64,000 nt of DNA, taken from Gordonia hirsuta DSM 44140 = NBRC 16056 (lineage in GTDB: Bacteria; Actinomycetota; Actinomycetes; Mycobacteriales; Mycobacteriaceae). Where the stretch lies: contig NZ_BANT01000002.1 in NCBI RefSeq assembly GCF_000333015.1, forward strand, positions 62,001 through 126,000, given 5' to 3'. Numbering within the stretch: the first letter of the stretch is position 1; each line of letters begins with the position of its first letter. A program made the position numbers and the translations under genes. Below, piece after piece: positions 20,330-30,476 of this stretch. The notes beneath the pieces were generated by a model. The model had not been told where the DNA came from. It saw only the letters and a list, made by a program, of their open reading frames with translations, and ran no database searches.

Positions 20330-21891
20330 GTGCCTCGTCGTCGCCCAGCGCCGGAACCGGACCGGAGACGACCACCCTCGAGGTCTTCCTCGAGTTGGCG
20401 GCCGATCACCGCGTCGTGCCGGTGACCCGCCGGCTCCTCGCCGATTCGGAGACGCCGCTGTCGGCGTACCGCAAACTGGCCGGCGAGCGGGAGGGCACCT
20501 TCCTGCTCGAATCGGCGCAGAACGGCCAGTCGTGGTCGCGGTGGAGTTTCATCGGCGCGGGATCGCCGTCGGCGCTGACCGTCGTCGACGGCCAGACGCA
20601 CTGGTGGGGGACCGTGCCGCAGGGCGCACCGACCGACGGTGATCCACTGGCCGCCCTGGCCGAGTCGCTGCGTCTGCTCAAAACCGATCACCTCCCCGGC
20701 TTGCCGCCGCTGACCGGCGGTTTCGTCGGCTTCATGGCCTACGATTTCGTGCGCCGGCTGGAACGACTGCCCGAGACCACCGTCGACGATCTCGGTCTGC
20801 CCGATATGTGCTGGCTGCTGGTGGCAGACTTGGCCGCCTTCGATCACCATGAGGGCACCATCACGCTGATCGCCAACGCGATCAACTTCGACGGCAGCGA
20901 TGCGCGCGCCGAGCAGGCCTACCACGATGCCGTCGCACGCCTGGATGCGATGACGGCGGCGCTGGCCGCGCCGGCACCCTCGACGGTGTCGAGCTTCTCG
21001 CGGCCCGAACCGGACTACACCAGCCAGCGTTCGCTGGAGGACTACCGGCAGATCGTGGCCGGACTGGTGGAGCAGATCGAGGCCGGCGAGGCCTTCCAGG
21101 TGGTGCCGTCGATGCGCTTCGAGATGGCCACCGACGCCGACCCGATCGACGTCTACCGGGTGCTGCGCGCGTCCAATCCGAGCCCGTACATGTACCTGCT
21201 GCGGCTGCCCGGGATCGGAGACACCGGCGTGGGGGCCCGGCCGTTCAGCATCGTCGGCTCCTCGCCGGAGGCGCTGGTGACGGTCTCCGACGGGACGGCC
21301 ACCACCCATCCGATCGCCGGGACCCGCTGGCGCGGAGCCACCGAGGAGGAAGACCAGCTGCTGGCCAAGGGGCTGTTGGAGGACGAGAAGGAGAACTCCG
21401 AGCACCTGATGCTGGTGGATCTGGGCCGCAACGATCTGGGCCGGGTCTGCGAACCCGGCACGGTGCGGGTCACCGACTATCGGCGCGTTGAGCGATACAG
21501 CCACGTGATGCACCTGGTCTCGACGGTGTCGGGGCAGCTGCGCGACGAATGCCAAGCCCTGGATGCGGTGACCGCCTGTTTTCCGGCCGGCACCTTGACC
21601 GGCGCACCGAAAGTACGGGCGATGGCACTGATCGACGAGAACGAGATCACCCGGCGCGGCCTGTACGGCGGCATCGTCGGCTATCTGGACTTCGCCGGCG
21701 ACGCCGACACCGCGATCGCGATCCGCACCGCCCTGATGACCGAGGGCCGGGCCTTCGTCCAGGCCGGCGGTGGCGTGGTGGCTGACAGCGACGCCGAATA
21801 CGAGTTCAACGAAGCCCGCAACAAGGCGATGGCGGTCCTCAAGGCGATCGCCGCAGCGGGCACCATGACCCCGGTAGGAGAGCGACCGTGA
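20326..21891 (+). CDS. trpE: Anthranilate synthase component I
   Basis: TrpE makes anthranilate from chorismate with ammonia from TrpG. 521 residues of the chorismate-utilising fold: an N-terminal domain with LLESAQNG and [15 protein letters not shown], and a C-terminal core with [47 protein letters not shown] and [15 protein letters not shown]. The conserved LLESA motif near the start matches the tryptophan feedback site. ATG 20326 overlaps the tautomerase stop. No trpG follows; in actinobacteria it commonly lies elsewhere. There is no leader peptide or attenuator before the gene. Confidence 0.96.
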   Translation: MSASSSPSAGTGPETTTLEVFLELAADHRVVPVTRRLLADSETPLSAYRKLAGEREGTFLLESAQNGQSWSRWSFIGAGSPSALTVVDGQTHWWGTVPQGAPTDGDPLAALAESLRLLKTDHLPGLPPLTGGFVGFMAYDFVRRLERLPETTVDDLGLPDMCWLLVADLAAFDHHEGTITLIANAINFDGSDARAEQAYHDAVARLDAMTAALAAPAPSTVSSFSRPEPDYTSQRSLEDYRQIVAGLVEQIEAGEAFQVVPSMRFEMATDADPIDVYRVLRASNPSPYMYLLRLPGIGDTGVGARPFSIVGSSPEALVTVSDGTATTHPIAGTRWRGATEEEDQLLAKGLLEDEKENSEHLMLVDLGRNDLGRVCEPGTVRVTDYRRVERYSHVMHLVSTVSGQLRDECQALDAVTACFPAGTLTGAPKVRAMALIDENEITRRGLYGGIVGYLDFAGDADTAIAIRTALMTEGRAFVQAGGGVVADSDAEYEFNEARNKAMAVLKAIAAAGTMTPVGERP

Positions 21892-22616
21892 ACCCTGACA
21901 ATCCCGCCGGTGACACTCCCCGCGGTGATGACCCCGCCGGTCAGACCGCTGCCGACCCGACGGCGGCCGGCGAATCAGCGGTTCGGCCCGGTCGGCGGGC
22001 GCAGGGTGTCGCCGCGATCTTCCTGATCGCCGCGGCGGCCCTGCTGTGGGCCGCCTCGCGGATGACCTGGGCGCAGGTCTATGCCGAGGACGGCCTCGGT
22101 GCGCCACGCATCTTCGATGTTCTCGGGGCGGACTGGAGCCCCTGGCTGCTGGCGATCGCGCTGTTCTTCCTGGCTGCCCTCGCCGTGCAGTTCGTGCTGC
22201 ACGGCGTGTGGCTGCGGGTGGTGGCGGCGCTGATCGCGTTGGGCGGTGTGGCCGTGGCGGTCCCGGCGATCTCGCTGCTGAGCAGCGGCGACAACAATCT
22301 GTACGCCGCCGAGGTGATCGACTATCCGGCCCGCTACGAGGTGGTGGCGGTCACCACCTCCGGCGGCGCCGGTCTGGTGACGCTGACTGCTGCGGTGTGC
22401 GCGGTGATCGGTGCTTTCATGATGGCGCGGTCGGCTGCGGGCGGAGTCAAGATGTCGTCGAAGTACGCTTCGCCGGCGGCGCGCCGTGCCGAACTGGAGC
22501 AGCGGGTCTTCGCCGAGCGGGATGCCCGGATCGCCGATGCCGCAGCGGCTCCCACCGAACGCGAGTTCTGGGATGCCCTCGACGAGGGCGTCGACCCGAC
22601 CGACGAGCGACCCTGA
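21888..22616 (+). CDS. Trp-region conserved membrane protein (TIGR02234 family)
   Basis: 242 residues with about four hydrophobic segments (roughly 38-58, 80-100, 106-126 and 160-182). The first three lie around an extracytoplasmic [12 protein letters not shown] loop, and the protein ends in an Arg/Glu/Ala-rich cytoplasmic tail ([20 protein letters not shown]). It is the membrane protein found between trpE and trpC in many actinobacteria. Function is unknown; a link to tryptophan or its precursors is inferred only from the constant neighbourhood. GTG 21888 overlaps the trpE stop region. Confidence 0.85.
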   Translation: MNPDNPAGDTPRGDDPAGQTAADPTAAGESAVRPGRRAQGVAAIFLIAAAALLWAASRMTWAQVYAEDGLGAPRIFDVLGADWSPWLLAIALFFLAALAVQFVLHGVWLRVVAALIALGGVAVAVPAISLLSSGDNNLYAAEVIDYPARYEVVAVTTSGGAGLVTLTAAVCAVIGAFMMARSAAGGVKMSSKYASPAARRAELEQRVFAERDARIADAAAAPTEREFWDALDEGVDPTDERP

Positions 22617-22641
22617 GCGTCGGCGCGTCCAGACGGGTCTC

Positions 22642-22647
22642 TAGGCT
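22642..22647 (+). promoter_or_regulatory. Possible trpC promoter (minus-10)
   Basis: TAGGCT preceded by TCTC and followed by GAGGGTCAC, the usual shape of an actinobacterial minus-10, about 45 bases before GTG 22691. It could start a separate trpC-B-A transcript. Confidence 0.45.
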
Positions 22648-22690
22648 GAGGGTCACAGTTGACGGCAACAATGTGGAAGGGACGGCTCCA

Positions 22691-23509
22691 GTGACTGGCG
22701 GCACGGTTCTCGACTCGATCATCGAGGGAGTCAAGGCTGACGTCGCGGCGCGCGAGGCAGTTCTCGATCTGGCCGCGGTGAAGAAGGCGGCCGAGGCCGC
22801 CGCCCCACCCCGCGATGCCACCGCGGCCCTGCTGCAGCCGGGAATCGGTGTCATCGCCGAGGTCAAGCGCGCCAGCCCCTCCAAGGGCGAGTTGGCCAAT
22901 ATCGCTGATCCGGCCGATCTGGCCCGCGCCTACGAGGCCGGCGGCGCCCGGATCATCAGTGTCCTGACCGAGGAGCGTCGTTTCCACGGCAGCCTGGCAG
23001 ATCTGGATGCGGTCCGCGCGGCCGTGGACATCCCGATCCTGCGCAAGGACTTCATCGTCGGGCCGTACCAGATTCACGAGGCCCGCGCGCACGGCGCCGA
23101 CGTGATCCTGCTGATCGTGGCCGCACTGGAGCAGAAGGCACTGGTCTCCCTGCTCGACCGCACCGAGTCGCTCGGCATGACTGCTCTGGTCGAGGTGCAC
23201 ACCGAAGAGGAAGCCGACCGGGCACTGGAAGCCGGCGCCACCGTGATCGGTGTGAACGCGCGCAACCTGAAGACACTCGAGGTGGACCGGGACTGCTTCG
23301 GTCGCATCGCACCCGGACTGCCGTCCAAGTGCATCAAGATCGCCGAGTCCGGTGTGCGCGGTCCCGCCGATCTGCTGGCCTACGCCGGTGCCGGCGCCGA
23401 CGCCGTGCTGGTCGGTGAGGGCCTGGTCACCAGCGGCGATCCGCGCCAGGCGGTCTCGGATCTGGTGACCGCCGGCACGCATCCGTCGTGCCCCAAACCT
23501 TCGCACTGA
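22691..23509 (+). CDS. trpC: Indole-3-glycerol phosphate synthase
   Basis: TrpC closes the indole ring to give indole-3-glycerol phosphate. 272 residues of a barrel enzyme with the catalytic lysine in [31 protein letters not shown] with the second lysine, [13 protein letters not shown] and [14 protein letters not shown] 22691 follows GGAAGGGACGG. The protein is monofunctional, without fused TrpF, so PRA isomerase activity probably comes from priA upstream. A 96-bp gap with a duplicated 18-bp element separates it from trpB. Confidence 0.96.
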   Translation: MTGGTVLDSIIEGVKADVAAREAVLDLAAVKKAAEAAAPPRDATAALLQPGIGVIAEVKRASPSKGELANIADPADLARAYEAGGARIISVLTEERRFHGSLADLDAVRAAVDIPILRKDFIVGPYQIHEARAHGADVILLIVAALEQKALVSLLDRTESLGMTALVEVHTEEEADRALEAGATVIGVNARNLKTLEVDRDCFGRIAPGLPSKCIKIAESGVRGPADLLAYAGAGADAVLVGEGLVTSGDPRQAVSDLVTAGTHPSCPKPSH

Positions 23510-23541
23510 CCCACCGCGGGGCCATCGTCTCGGCGACGGGG

Positions 23542-23577
23542 CCCGCCACACCGAAGGATCCCGCCACACCCGAGGAT
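23542..23577. repeat. 18-bp tandem duplication between trpC and trpB
   Basis: CCCGCCACACCGAAGGAT and CCCGCCACACCCGAGGAT lie head to tail and match at 16 of 18 bases. They occupy the short intergenic gap. No promoter is evident. Confidence 0.7.
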
Positions 23578-23605
23578 CACCGACTCACCGAAGGGCAACA
23601 CCGGC

Positions 23606-24933
<1,328 letters not shown>

Positions 24934-24937
<4 letters not shown>

Positions 24938-25740
24938 CCGCCAAGCCCGCACCGCCGTCGCGGCTGCACGACACCTTCGCGGCCTGCCGCGCCGACGACC
25001 GCGCCGCGCTGATCGGCTATTTCCCGGTCGGCTACCCCACGGTGGACGAGTCGATGACGACGCTGCGGACCATGGTCGAGGCCGGCTGCGACATCGTCGA
25101 GATCGGCATCCCGTACTCCGATCCGGTGATGGACGGACCGACCATCGCCAAGGCCGCCCAGCTCGCGCTGGCCAACGGCAGCCGGGTGCGCGATGTCTTC
25201 ACCGCCGCCGAGACCGTCGCGGCCGCCGGCGCCAAGCCGGTCGTGATGAGCTACTGGAACCTGGTGCTCAGGTACGGCGTGGACGCCTTCGCCCGCGACC
25301 TCAACGCCGCCGGCGGGGTCGGACTGATCACCCCCAACCTCATTCCGGAGGAGGGGGAGGAGTGGATGGCCGCTGCGGCCGCCCACCACATCGATCCCAT
25401 CTACCTGGTCGCACCGTCGTCGACGCCGGAGCGCATCGCGCTGACCGTCGATCACTGCCGCGGCTTCGTCTACGCCGCTTCCACGATGGGGGTGACCGGG
25501 GCGCGGGACTCGGTGTCGAATCTGGCGCCGGAGCTGTGCGCGCGGGTCCGCGAATACTCCGACATCCCGATCGGGGTGGGGCTGGGTGTGCGCGACGGCG
25601 CGCAGGCCGCCGAGATCGCCGAGTACGCCGACGGCGTGATCGTCGGCTCGGCGATCGTCTCGGCGGTGGGACAGGGGCAGGGCGCCGTCGCCGAACTGGT
25701 GACCGAACTCGCGGAGGGTGTGCGCGGAAACACCCGCTGA
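24934..25740 (+). CDS. trpA: Tryptophan synthase alpha chain
   Basis: TrpA cleaves indole-3-glycerol phosphate and passes indole to TrpB through a tunnel. 268 residues: [11 protein letters not shown], the catalytic Glu in [22 protein letters not shown] and the second catalytic Asp nearby in [29 protein letters not shown] and [19 protein letters not shown] 24934 overlaps trpB. It ends the trp genes; 22 bases follow before lgt, whose own promoter begins there. Confidence 0.96.
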
Positions 25741-25749
25741 CGAGTCCGT

Positions 25750-25755
25750 TAGGGT
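25750..25755 (+). promoter_or_regulatory. Minus-10 box of lgt (leaderless)
   Basis: TAGGGT ends seven bases before GTG 25763, the spacing for transcription starting at the start codon. It lies ten bases beyond the trpA stop. Confidence 0.5.
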
Positions 25756-25762
25756 GGCACGC

Positions 25763-27382
25763 GTGAGTGATTTGACGCTTCTGGCGTACATTCCGAGTCC
25801 GCCGCAGGGCGTCTGGAACGTGGGCCCGTTCCCGATCCGCGCCTATGCGCTGTCCATCATCGTCGGCATCATCGTCGCCGTCTGGTGGGGAGACCGGCGC
25901 TGGCGGGCCCGCGGCGGGCAGCCCGGGGATGTGCTCGACGTGGCGCTGTTCGCGGTGCCGTTCGGTCTGGTCGGCGGCCGGATCTATCACGTCCTGACCG
26001 ACTGGAGCACCTACTTCGGCGGGCCGGGCCGCCGCGGGCTCAGCGGTGCGGTCGCCATCTGGGACGGCGGCCTGGGCATCTGGGGTGCGATCTTCTTCGG
26101 CGCGATCGGTGCATGGATCGGCTGCCGGTACTGGAAGGGCATCAAACTCCCGGCGTTCGCCGATGCACTGGCGCCGGGCATCCTGCTCGCCCAGGCGATC
26201 GGCCGGCTCGGCAACTACTTCAACCAGGAGCTCTACGGCGGCCAGACCACGCTGCCGTGGGGTCTGGAACTGTACTGGCGCCAGGACGCCGGACGCCGGG
26301 ACATCTCCCTGCCCAACGGGGTGTCCACCGGCGAGGTCGCCTACGTGGTGCACCCGACGTTCCTGTACGAACTGCTCTGGAACCTGCTGGTGGTGATCGC
26401 CCTGGTGGTGATCGACCGGAAGTTCCGTATCGGGCACGGCCGCCTGTTCGCGCTCTACGTGGCCGGCTACAGTCTGGGCCGCTTCGGAGTGGAGATGCTG
26501 CGCACCGACCCGGCCACCCACGTCCTGGGGCTGCGGATCAACCTGTTCACCGCGGCGATCGTCTTCCTGTGCGCCGCGCTGTACTTTGTGCTGGCACCAC
26601 GCGGCCGGGAGATGGGTCTGTCGATGTACCGGCCCAAGCGGGCCGAACAACTGGCCGCCGAGGGAGAGCTGGGCTACGTCTCTCCGGCGATCGACGACGA
26701 GGAACCCGAGTCGCCAGTCCCCGGGGACGACGCGACCGAGACACCGGCGTCGGATTCGGCGTCGGATTCGGCAGCGGACGAGGCTGGGGCGGACGAGGCT
26801 GGGGCGGACGAGGCTGTCGCGCCCGGATTCGAGGACACCGAGACCGAAAGCGGCGGCACCGGAGACGGCGAAGCCGGCGACGAGGACGCTCAGTGGTCGA
26901 GAGAGGCCGCGCTCGGTGGGCCCACGGACCGGTATCGGGTCGTCGACGACGAGCCGGTCGACGCCGGCGACTCCGACCCCGCGGAGACCGTCGAACCGGA
27001 AGTGGATCCGGGGGCTGCCGATCCGGCACCGGATGCCGGGGAAGCTGCGACAGCGGACGAGTCTGCCGACGGGGAGATCCCGACGATCTACACCGTCGAC
27101 GCCGGCGCCGGCCGGGACGCCGGCGGGATCGAGATCCGCGAGGTGATCGCCGCCGACGACGCCTCGCTGGTGATCGTCACTCGCGACGACGAGCGGCTGG
27201 CAGACCTGGAAGACGACGCGGCCGCGGTGGCTCAGGTCCCCGCCGACACGGTGCCCGCGAGCGATTCCGACTCGGCATCGGGGGACGTTGCTGAGACCCC
27301 GGCCACAGAGGCCCTCGAGGAATCCGCTGGCGACGCGCAGATCGACCAAGGCCGAGAAGACGGCCCCGGCCGAAGCGACTAA
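25763..27382 (+). CDS. lgt: Prolipoprotein diacylglyceryl transferase with long acidic tail
   Basis: Lgt attaches diacylglycerol to the lipobox cysteine of prolipoproteins in the membrane, the first step of lipoprotein maturation. The 539 residues contain seven membrane segments in the first ~290, the signature GRLGNYFNQELYG, and HPTFLYE(L). After the last helix a 250-residue cytoplasmic tail, very rich in Asp, Glu and Ala, is disordered by composition; such tails occur in actinobacterial Lgt but this one is long. Three 15-bp repeats encode ADEAG units in it. GTG 25763 is the start, set by the minus-10 just upstream. Substrates in this window include the lipoproteins near 12.5, 39.2, 53.1 and probably 54.6 kb. 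Confidence 0.95.
   Translation: MSDLTLLAYIPSPPQGVWNVGPFPIRAYALSIIVGIIVAVWWGDRRWRARGGQPGDVLDVALFAVPFGLVGGRIYHVLTDWSTYFGGPGRRGLSGAVAIWDGGLGIWGAIFFGAIGAWIGCRYWKGIKLPAFADALAPGILLAQAIGRLGNYFNQELYGGQTTLPWGLELYWRQDAGRRDISLPNGVSTGEVAYVVHPTFLYELLWNLLVVIALVVIDRKFRIGHGRLFALYVAGYSLGRFGVEMLRTDPATHVLGLRINLFTAAIVFLCAALYFVLAPRGREMGLSMYRPKRAEQLAAEGELGYVSPAIDDEEPESPVPGDDATETPASDSASDSAADEAGADEAGADEAVAPGFEDTETESGGTGDGEAGDEDAQWSREAALGGPTDRYRVVDDEPVDAGDSDPAETVEPEVDPGAADPAPDAGEAATADESADGEIPTIYTVDAGAGRDAGGIEIREVIAADDASLVIVTRDDERLADLEDDAAAVAQVPADTVPASDSDSASGDVAETPATEALEESAGDAQIDQGREDGPGRSD
26774..26818 (+). repeat. 15-bp tandem repeat in the lgt tail
   Basis: Two exact copies and one partial copy of GCGGACGAGGCTGGG, encoding ADEAG repeats. 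Being a multiple of three bases, copy-number changes keep the frame. Confidence 0.75.
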
Positions 27383-27385
27383 CCT
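27380..27385 (+). promoter_or_regulatory. Minus-10 box of pyk, overlapping the lgt stop codon
   Basis: TAACCT uses the TAA stop of lgt as its first three bases and ends seven bases before GTG 27393, a leaderless arrangement. Confidence 0.45.
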
Positions 27386-27392
27386 GGGTGGT

Positions 27393-28826
27393 GTGACCCG
27401 TCGAACCAAGATCGTCTGCACCCTCGGCCCTGCGACCAGCTCTCTGGAGAACATCACCGAACTGGTGAAGAGCGGCATGGACGTCGCCCGCATGAACTTC
27501 AGCCATGGCCGCCACGAGGACCACCAGGCGGTGTACGAGGGCGTCCGGAAGGCTGCCGCAGCCACTGGGAAGCCGGTCGGTATCCTCGCTGACCTGCAAG
27601 GCCCCAAGATCCGCCTGGGCTGGTTCGAGGACAACGGGCGACCCAACGGAATGGTCGACTGGGAAGCCGGCGAACTGGTCCGCATCACCGTCGATGAGAT
27701 CATCGGCAACCACGATCGCGTCTCCACTACCTACAAGCAGTTGGCGCAGGACGCCAAACCGGGCGATCGGCTGCTGGTCGACGACGGCAAGGTCGGACTG
27801 ACCGTCGAAGAGATCGACGGCAACGACGTGGTGTGCCGGGTGACCGAGGGTGGTCCGGTGAGCAATCACAAGGGCCTGTCGCTTCCGGGGATGAACATCT
27901 CGGTGCCGCCGCTGAGCGAGAAGGACATCGCCGATCTGGAGTTCGCCCTGGAACTGGGGGTGGATCTGGTCGCGCTGTCGTTCGTGCGCAGCCCCGGGGA
28001 CATCGAACTGGTCCACGAGATCATGGACCGGGTCGGGCGCCGGGTGATGGTGGTGGCCAAACTCGAGAAGCCCGAGGCCATTGAGAATCTCGAGGCGATC
28101 GTGCTGGCCTTCGACGCCATCATGGTGGCGCGCGGGGACCTGGGCGTGGAGATGCCGCTGGAACAGGTGCCGCTGGTGCAGAAACGCGCCATCCAGATCG
28201 CCCGCGAGAACGCCAAGCCGGTGATCGTGGCGACGCAGATGCTCGACTCGATGATCGAGAACTCGCGACCCACCCGCGCCGAGGCCTCCGACGTGGCCAA
28301 TGCGGTGCTCGACGGCGCCGACGCGGTGATGCTCTCCGGGGAGACCTCGGTGGGCAAGTACCCCTTCGACACCGTCCGGACGATGAGCTCGATCGTGGTG
28401 GCCGCCGAAGAGAGTTCCCGCGAGGTTCCGCCCCTCAAACATGTGCCGCGCACCCAGCGCGGTGTCCTGACCTACGCGGCCCGCGACATCGGCGAACGGC
28501 TCGACGTCGCGGCGATCGCGGCGTTCACCGAGACCGGTGATACCGCCCGCCGCATCGCACGCCTGCATTCCCGGCTGCGGCTGGTCACCTTCACCACCGA
28601 AGAGGTGACGCGCAACCAGCTGGCACTGAGCTGGGGCGTCGAACCGTACCTGGTGGCGCGCGCCTCGACCACCGACGCGATGATCGATCAGCTCGACGAC
28701 TTCTGCGAAACACACGGCACCGTCGCACACGGCTCGACCGTGGTGGTGGTCGCCGGAGCGCCGCCGCAGGTCCCGGGATCGACCAACCTGCTGCATCTGC
28801 ACCGCATCGGCGAGCAGGATCACTGA
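27393..28826 (+). CDS. pyk: Pyruvate kinase
   Basis: Pyruvate kinase converts phosphoenolpyruvate and ADP to pyruvate and ATP, the last step of glycolysis. 477 residues: VTRRTKIVCTLGPATSS at the start, MNFSHG, ILADLQGPKIRLG, the catalytic-lysine region SEKDIADLEF, MVARGDLGVEMP, and TQMLDSMIENSRPTRAEASDVANAVLDGADAVML with the signature. The C-terminal allosteric domain is present. GTG 27393 is the natural N-terminus as compared with the family; a minus-10 directly precedes it. The neighbours lgt and tesB match the mycobacterial order. Confidence 0.96.
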   Translation: MTRRTKIVCTLGPATSSLENITELVKSGMDVARMNFSHGRHEDHQAVYEGVRKAAAATGKPVGILADLQGPKIRLGWFEDNGRPNGMVDWEAGELVRITVDEIIGNHDRVSTTYKQLAQDAKPGDRLLVDDGKVGLTVEEIDGNDVVCRVTEGGPVSNHKGLSLPGMNISVPPLSEKDIADLEFALELGVDLVALSFVRSPGDIELVHEIMDRVGRRVMVVAKLEKPEAIENLEAIVLAFDAIMVARGDLGVEMPLEQVPLVQKRAIQIARENAKPVIVATQMLDSMIENSRPTRAEASDVANAVLDGADAVMLSGETSVGKYPFDTVRTMSSIVVAAEESSREVPPLKHVPRTQRGVLTYAARDIGERLDVAAIAAFTETGDTARRIARLHSRLRLVTFTTEEVTRNQLALSWGVEPYLVARASTTDAMIDQLDDFCETHGTVAHGSTVVVVAGAPPQVPGSTNLLHLHRIGEQDH

Positions 28827-28867
28827 CCGGTCGGGACCGTGTCGCCGGATACCTGGCCGCTCAGGCA

Positions 28868-28873
28868 TAGGGT
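28868..28873 (+). promoter_or_regulatory. Minus-10 box of tesB (leaderless)
   Basis: TAGGGT, six bases, then ATG 28880, without a ribosome-binding site between them other than GAAGAG. Confidence 0.45.
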
Positions 28874-28879
28874 GAAGAG

Positions 28880-29809
28880 ATGACCCGCAACCTCAACGAC
28901 CCGATGCATCGGGCGTCCCGGCCGGACCCCGGTGGCCCTGCGGCTGCCGGAGATCTGGACAAGCTCATCGAACTGCTCGATATCGAGCAGGTCGACGACG
29001 ACCTGTTCATCGGTCAGCACCCGGAGCAGAAGACGGCCCGCACCTTCGGCGGACAGCTGCTCGGGCAGGGCGTGGTGGCCGCCGGCCGCACGCTGACTCG
29101 CGGCAATCCGCCGGTGCATGCGCTCCATGCCCACTTCATCCGCGGCGGCGATGTGAACAAGCCGATGGAATACCACGTCCAGCGGTTCCGGGACGGGAAG
29201 GCCTTCGCGAACCGGCAGGTCACTGCGATCCAGGACGGTGAGGAGATCTTCACCATGCTGGTCGCATTCCAGGACAACAACGCCGGACTCGAGCATGCGG
29301 TCGAGATTCCGCTGGTGCCCTACCCGGAGGAGCTTCCGCCCCTGGGCGAGCATTTCAAAGGGTACGAAGACCAGATCGCGCTGTTCGTCAACGCGCTGCA
29401 CCCGATCGACATCCGGTTCGCCAATGATCCCACCTGGAAGATGAAGGACGCGGGCGAGACCCTGACCCACAATCGGGTCTGGATGAAGACCGATGGGCAA
29501 CTGCCCGACGATCCGCTGGTGCACGTGGCGGCGATGGCGTACGCCTCGGACACCACGGTGCTCGACTCGATCATCACCACCCACGGGCTGTCGTGGGGGA
29601 TGGACCGGCTGTTCGCGGCGACCGTGAACCATTCGATGTGGTTTCACCGCGAGTTCCGGTTCGACGACTGGCTGCTGTACGCGACCGAATCGCCGGTCGC
29701 CGCGGGTTCGCGCGGCATCGGTTCGGGACGGTTCTTCATGCGCGACGGAACTCTGGCGACATCGGTGGTGCAGGAAGCGCTGATCAAATACTTCCCGCCC
29801 CGCGAATGA
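28880..29809 (+). CDS. tesB: Acyl-CoA thioesterase II
   Basis: TesB hydrolyses medium- and long-chain acyl-CoA to free acids. 309 residues form the double hot-dog fold: the first half with ARTFGGQLLGQGVVAAGRTL and VHALHAHFIRGGD, the second with MAYASDTTVLDS carrying the catalytic Asp, and SPVAAGSRGIGSGRFFMRDGTLATS. N-terminal 20 residues are extra. ATG 28880 is set by the minus-10 six bases before it. Its stop overlaps the ATG of the next membrane-protein gene. Confidence 0.93.
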   Translation: MTRNLNDPMHRASRPDPGGPAAAGDLDKLIELLDIEQVDDDLFIGQHPEQKTARTFGGQLLGQGVVAAGRTLTRGNPPVHALHAHFIRGGDVNKPMEYHVQRFRDGKAFANRQVTAIQDGEEIFTMLVAFQDNNAGLEHAVEIPLVPYPEELPPLGEHFKGYEDQIALFVNALHPIDIRFANDPTWKMKDAGETLTHNRVWMKTDGQLPDDPLVHVAAMAYASDTTVLDSIITTHGLSWGMDRLFAATVNHSMWFHREFRFDDWLLYATESPVAAGSRGIGSGRFFMRDGTLATSVVQEALIKYFPPRE

Positions 29810-30399
29810 GTACGCCGGAGAACACGCCTGCGGCCGAGCGGCCGGAGGACGCCGACGAGTGGGTGCCGACCGGTGCACCGATCGCCGATACACCCGCGGC
29901 GAGCCCGGTATCGGGTGCTCCCGGCAACCTCGGGTGGGGGCCGCAGTTGCAGTACTTCCAGCCGCCGGGACCCTACGTCCCGCCGGTGCGGTGGCGGCGT
30001 CACGCACACGGCTGGGTGTGGGCGGTCAGCGTACTGGTGACCCTGTTGCTGGCCGTGCTCACCGTGCTGGTGTTGATCATGGGCGCAACCAACCGGAACA
30101 CGTTCACCGCCGTCGGGGTGGTGCAGGTCGATTGCGCGACCAAACAGGCCCTGGACGGACGCCCCATCGGACTGGCGACACCGGTGCGGATCTATCGGGT
30201 GAACTCGGGTGAACTGGTGGCCCGTAGTGCGCTGAACCGGTTCAAAGACATCGAGGCCGGCAGCGGTGCCTGCTTCGCTTCCTTCCAGGAGAAGGGCGTG
30301 CCCGATGCGACCGGCGGTTATCTGGTCGAACTCGGGGATACGCCCGGCATCGTCGTCTCCCGTGACGCCCTCGAGCGGGGCGTCTTGCTCGACGACTGA
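29806..30399 (+). CDS. Single-pass membrane protein of unknown function
   Basis: 197 residues: Pro/Ala-rich acidic cytoplasmic start, a motif of aromatic residues and prolines (LQYFQPPGPYVPP), one membrane helix at about 65-90 (VWAVSVLVTLLLAVLTVLVLI region), then a 105-residue exported domain with two cysteines (DCATKQ, GACFASF) that could form a disulfide. No family recognised. ATG 29806 overlaps the tesB stop (ATGA), so it is made with the thioesterase. It is followed by a long hairpin and converges on the CocE-like gene. Confidence 0.65.
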   Translation: MSTPENTPAAERPEDADEWVPTGAPIADTPAASPVSGAPGNLGWGPQLQYFQPPGPYVPPVRWRRHAHGWVWAVSVLVTLLLAVLTVLVLIMGATNRNTFTAVGVVQVDCATKQALDGRPIGLATPVRIYRVNSGELVARSALNRFKDIEAGSGACFASFQEKGVPDATGGYLVELGDTPGIVVSRDALERGVLLDD

Positions 30400-30424
30400 G
30401 GCATCCGCCGACATCCGCCGTCGC

Positions 30425-30471
30425 GCCGATCCGGTGGTCGGGACCAACCGTGGTCCGGCCACCGGATCGGC
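30425..30471. terminator. Bidirectional hairpin between convergent genes
   Basis: A perfect 13-bp stem (GCCGATCCGGTGG at 30425-30437, CCACCGGATCGGC at 30459-30471) encloses a second 6-bp stem (GGACCA and TGGTCC, 30441-30446 and 30451-30456). It sits between the ends of two convergent genes. There is no T tract, as is common in actinobacteria. Confidence 0.75.
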
Positions 30472-30476
30472 GGGTA

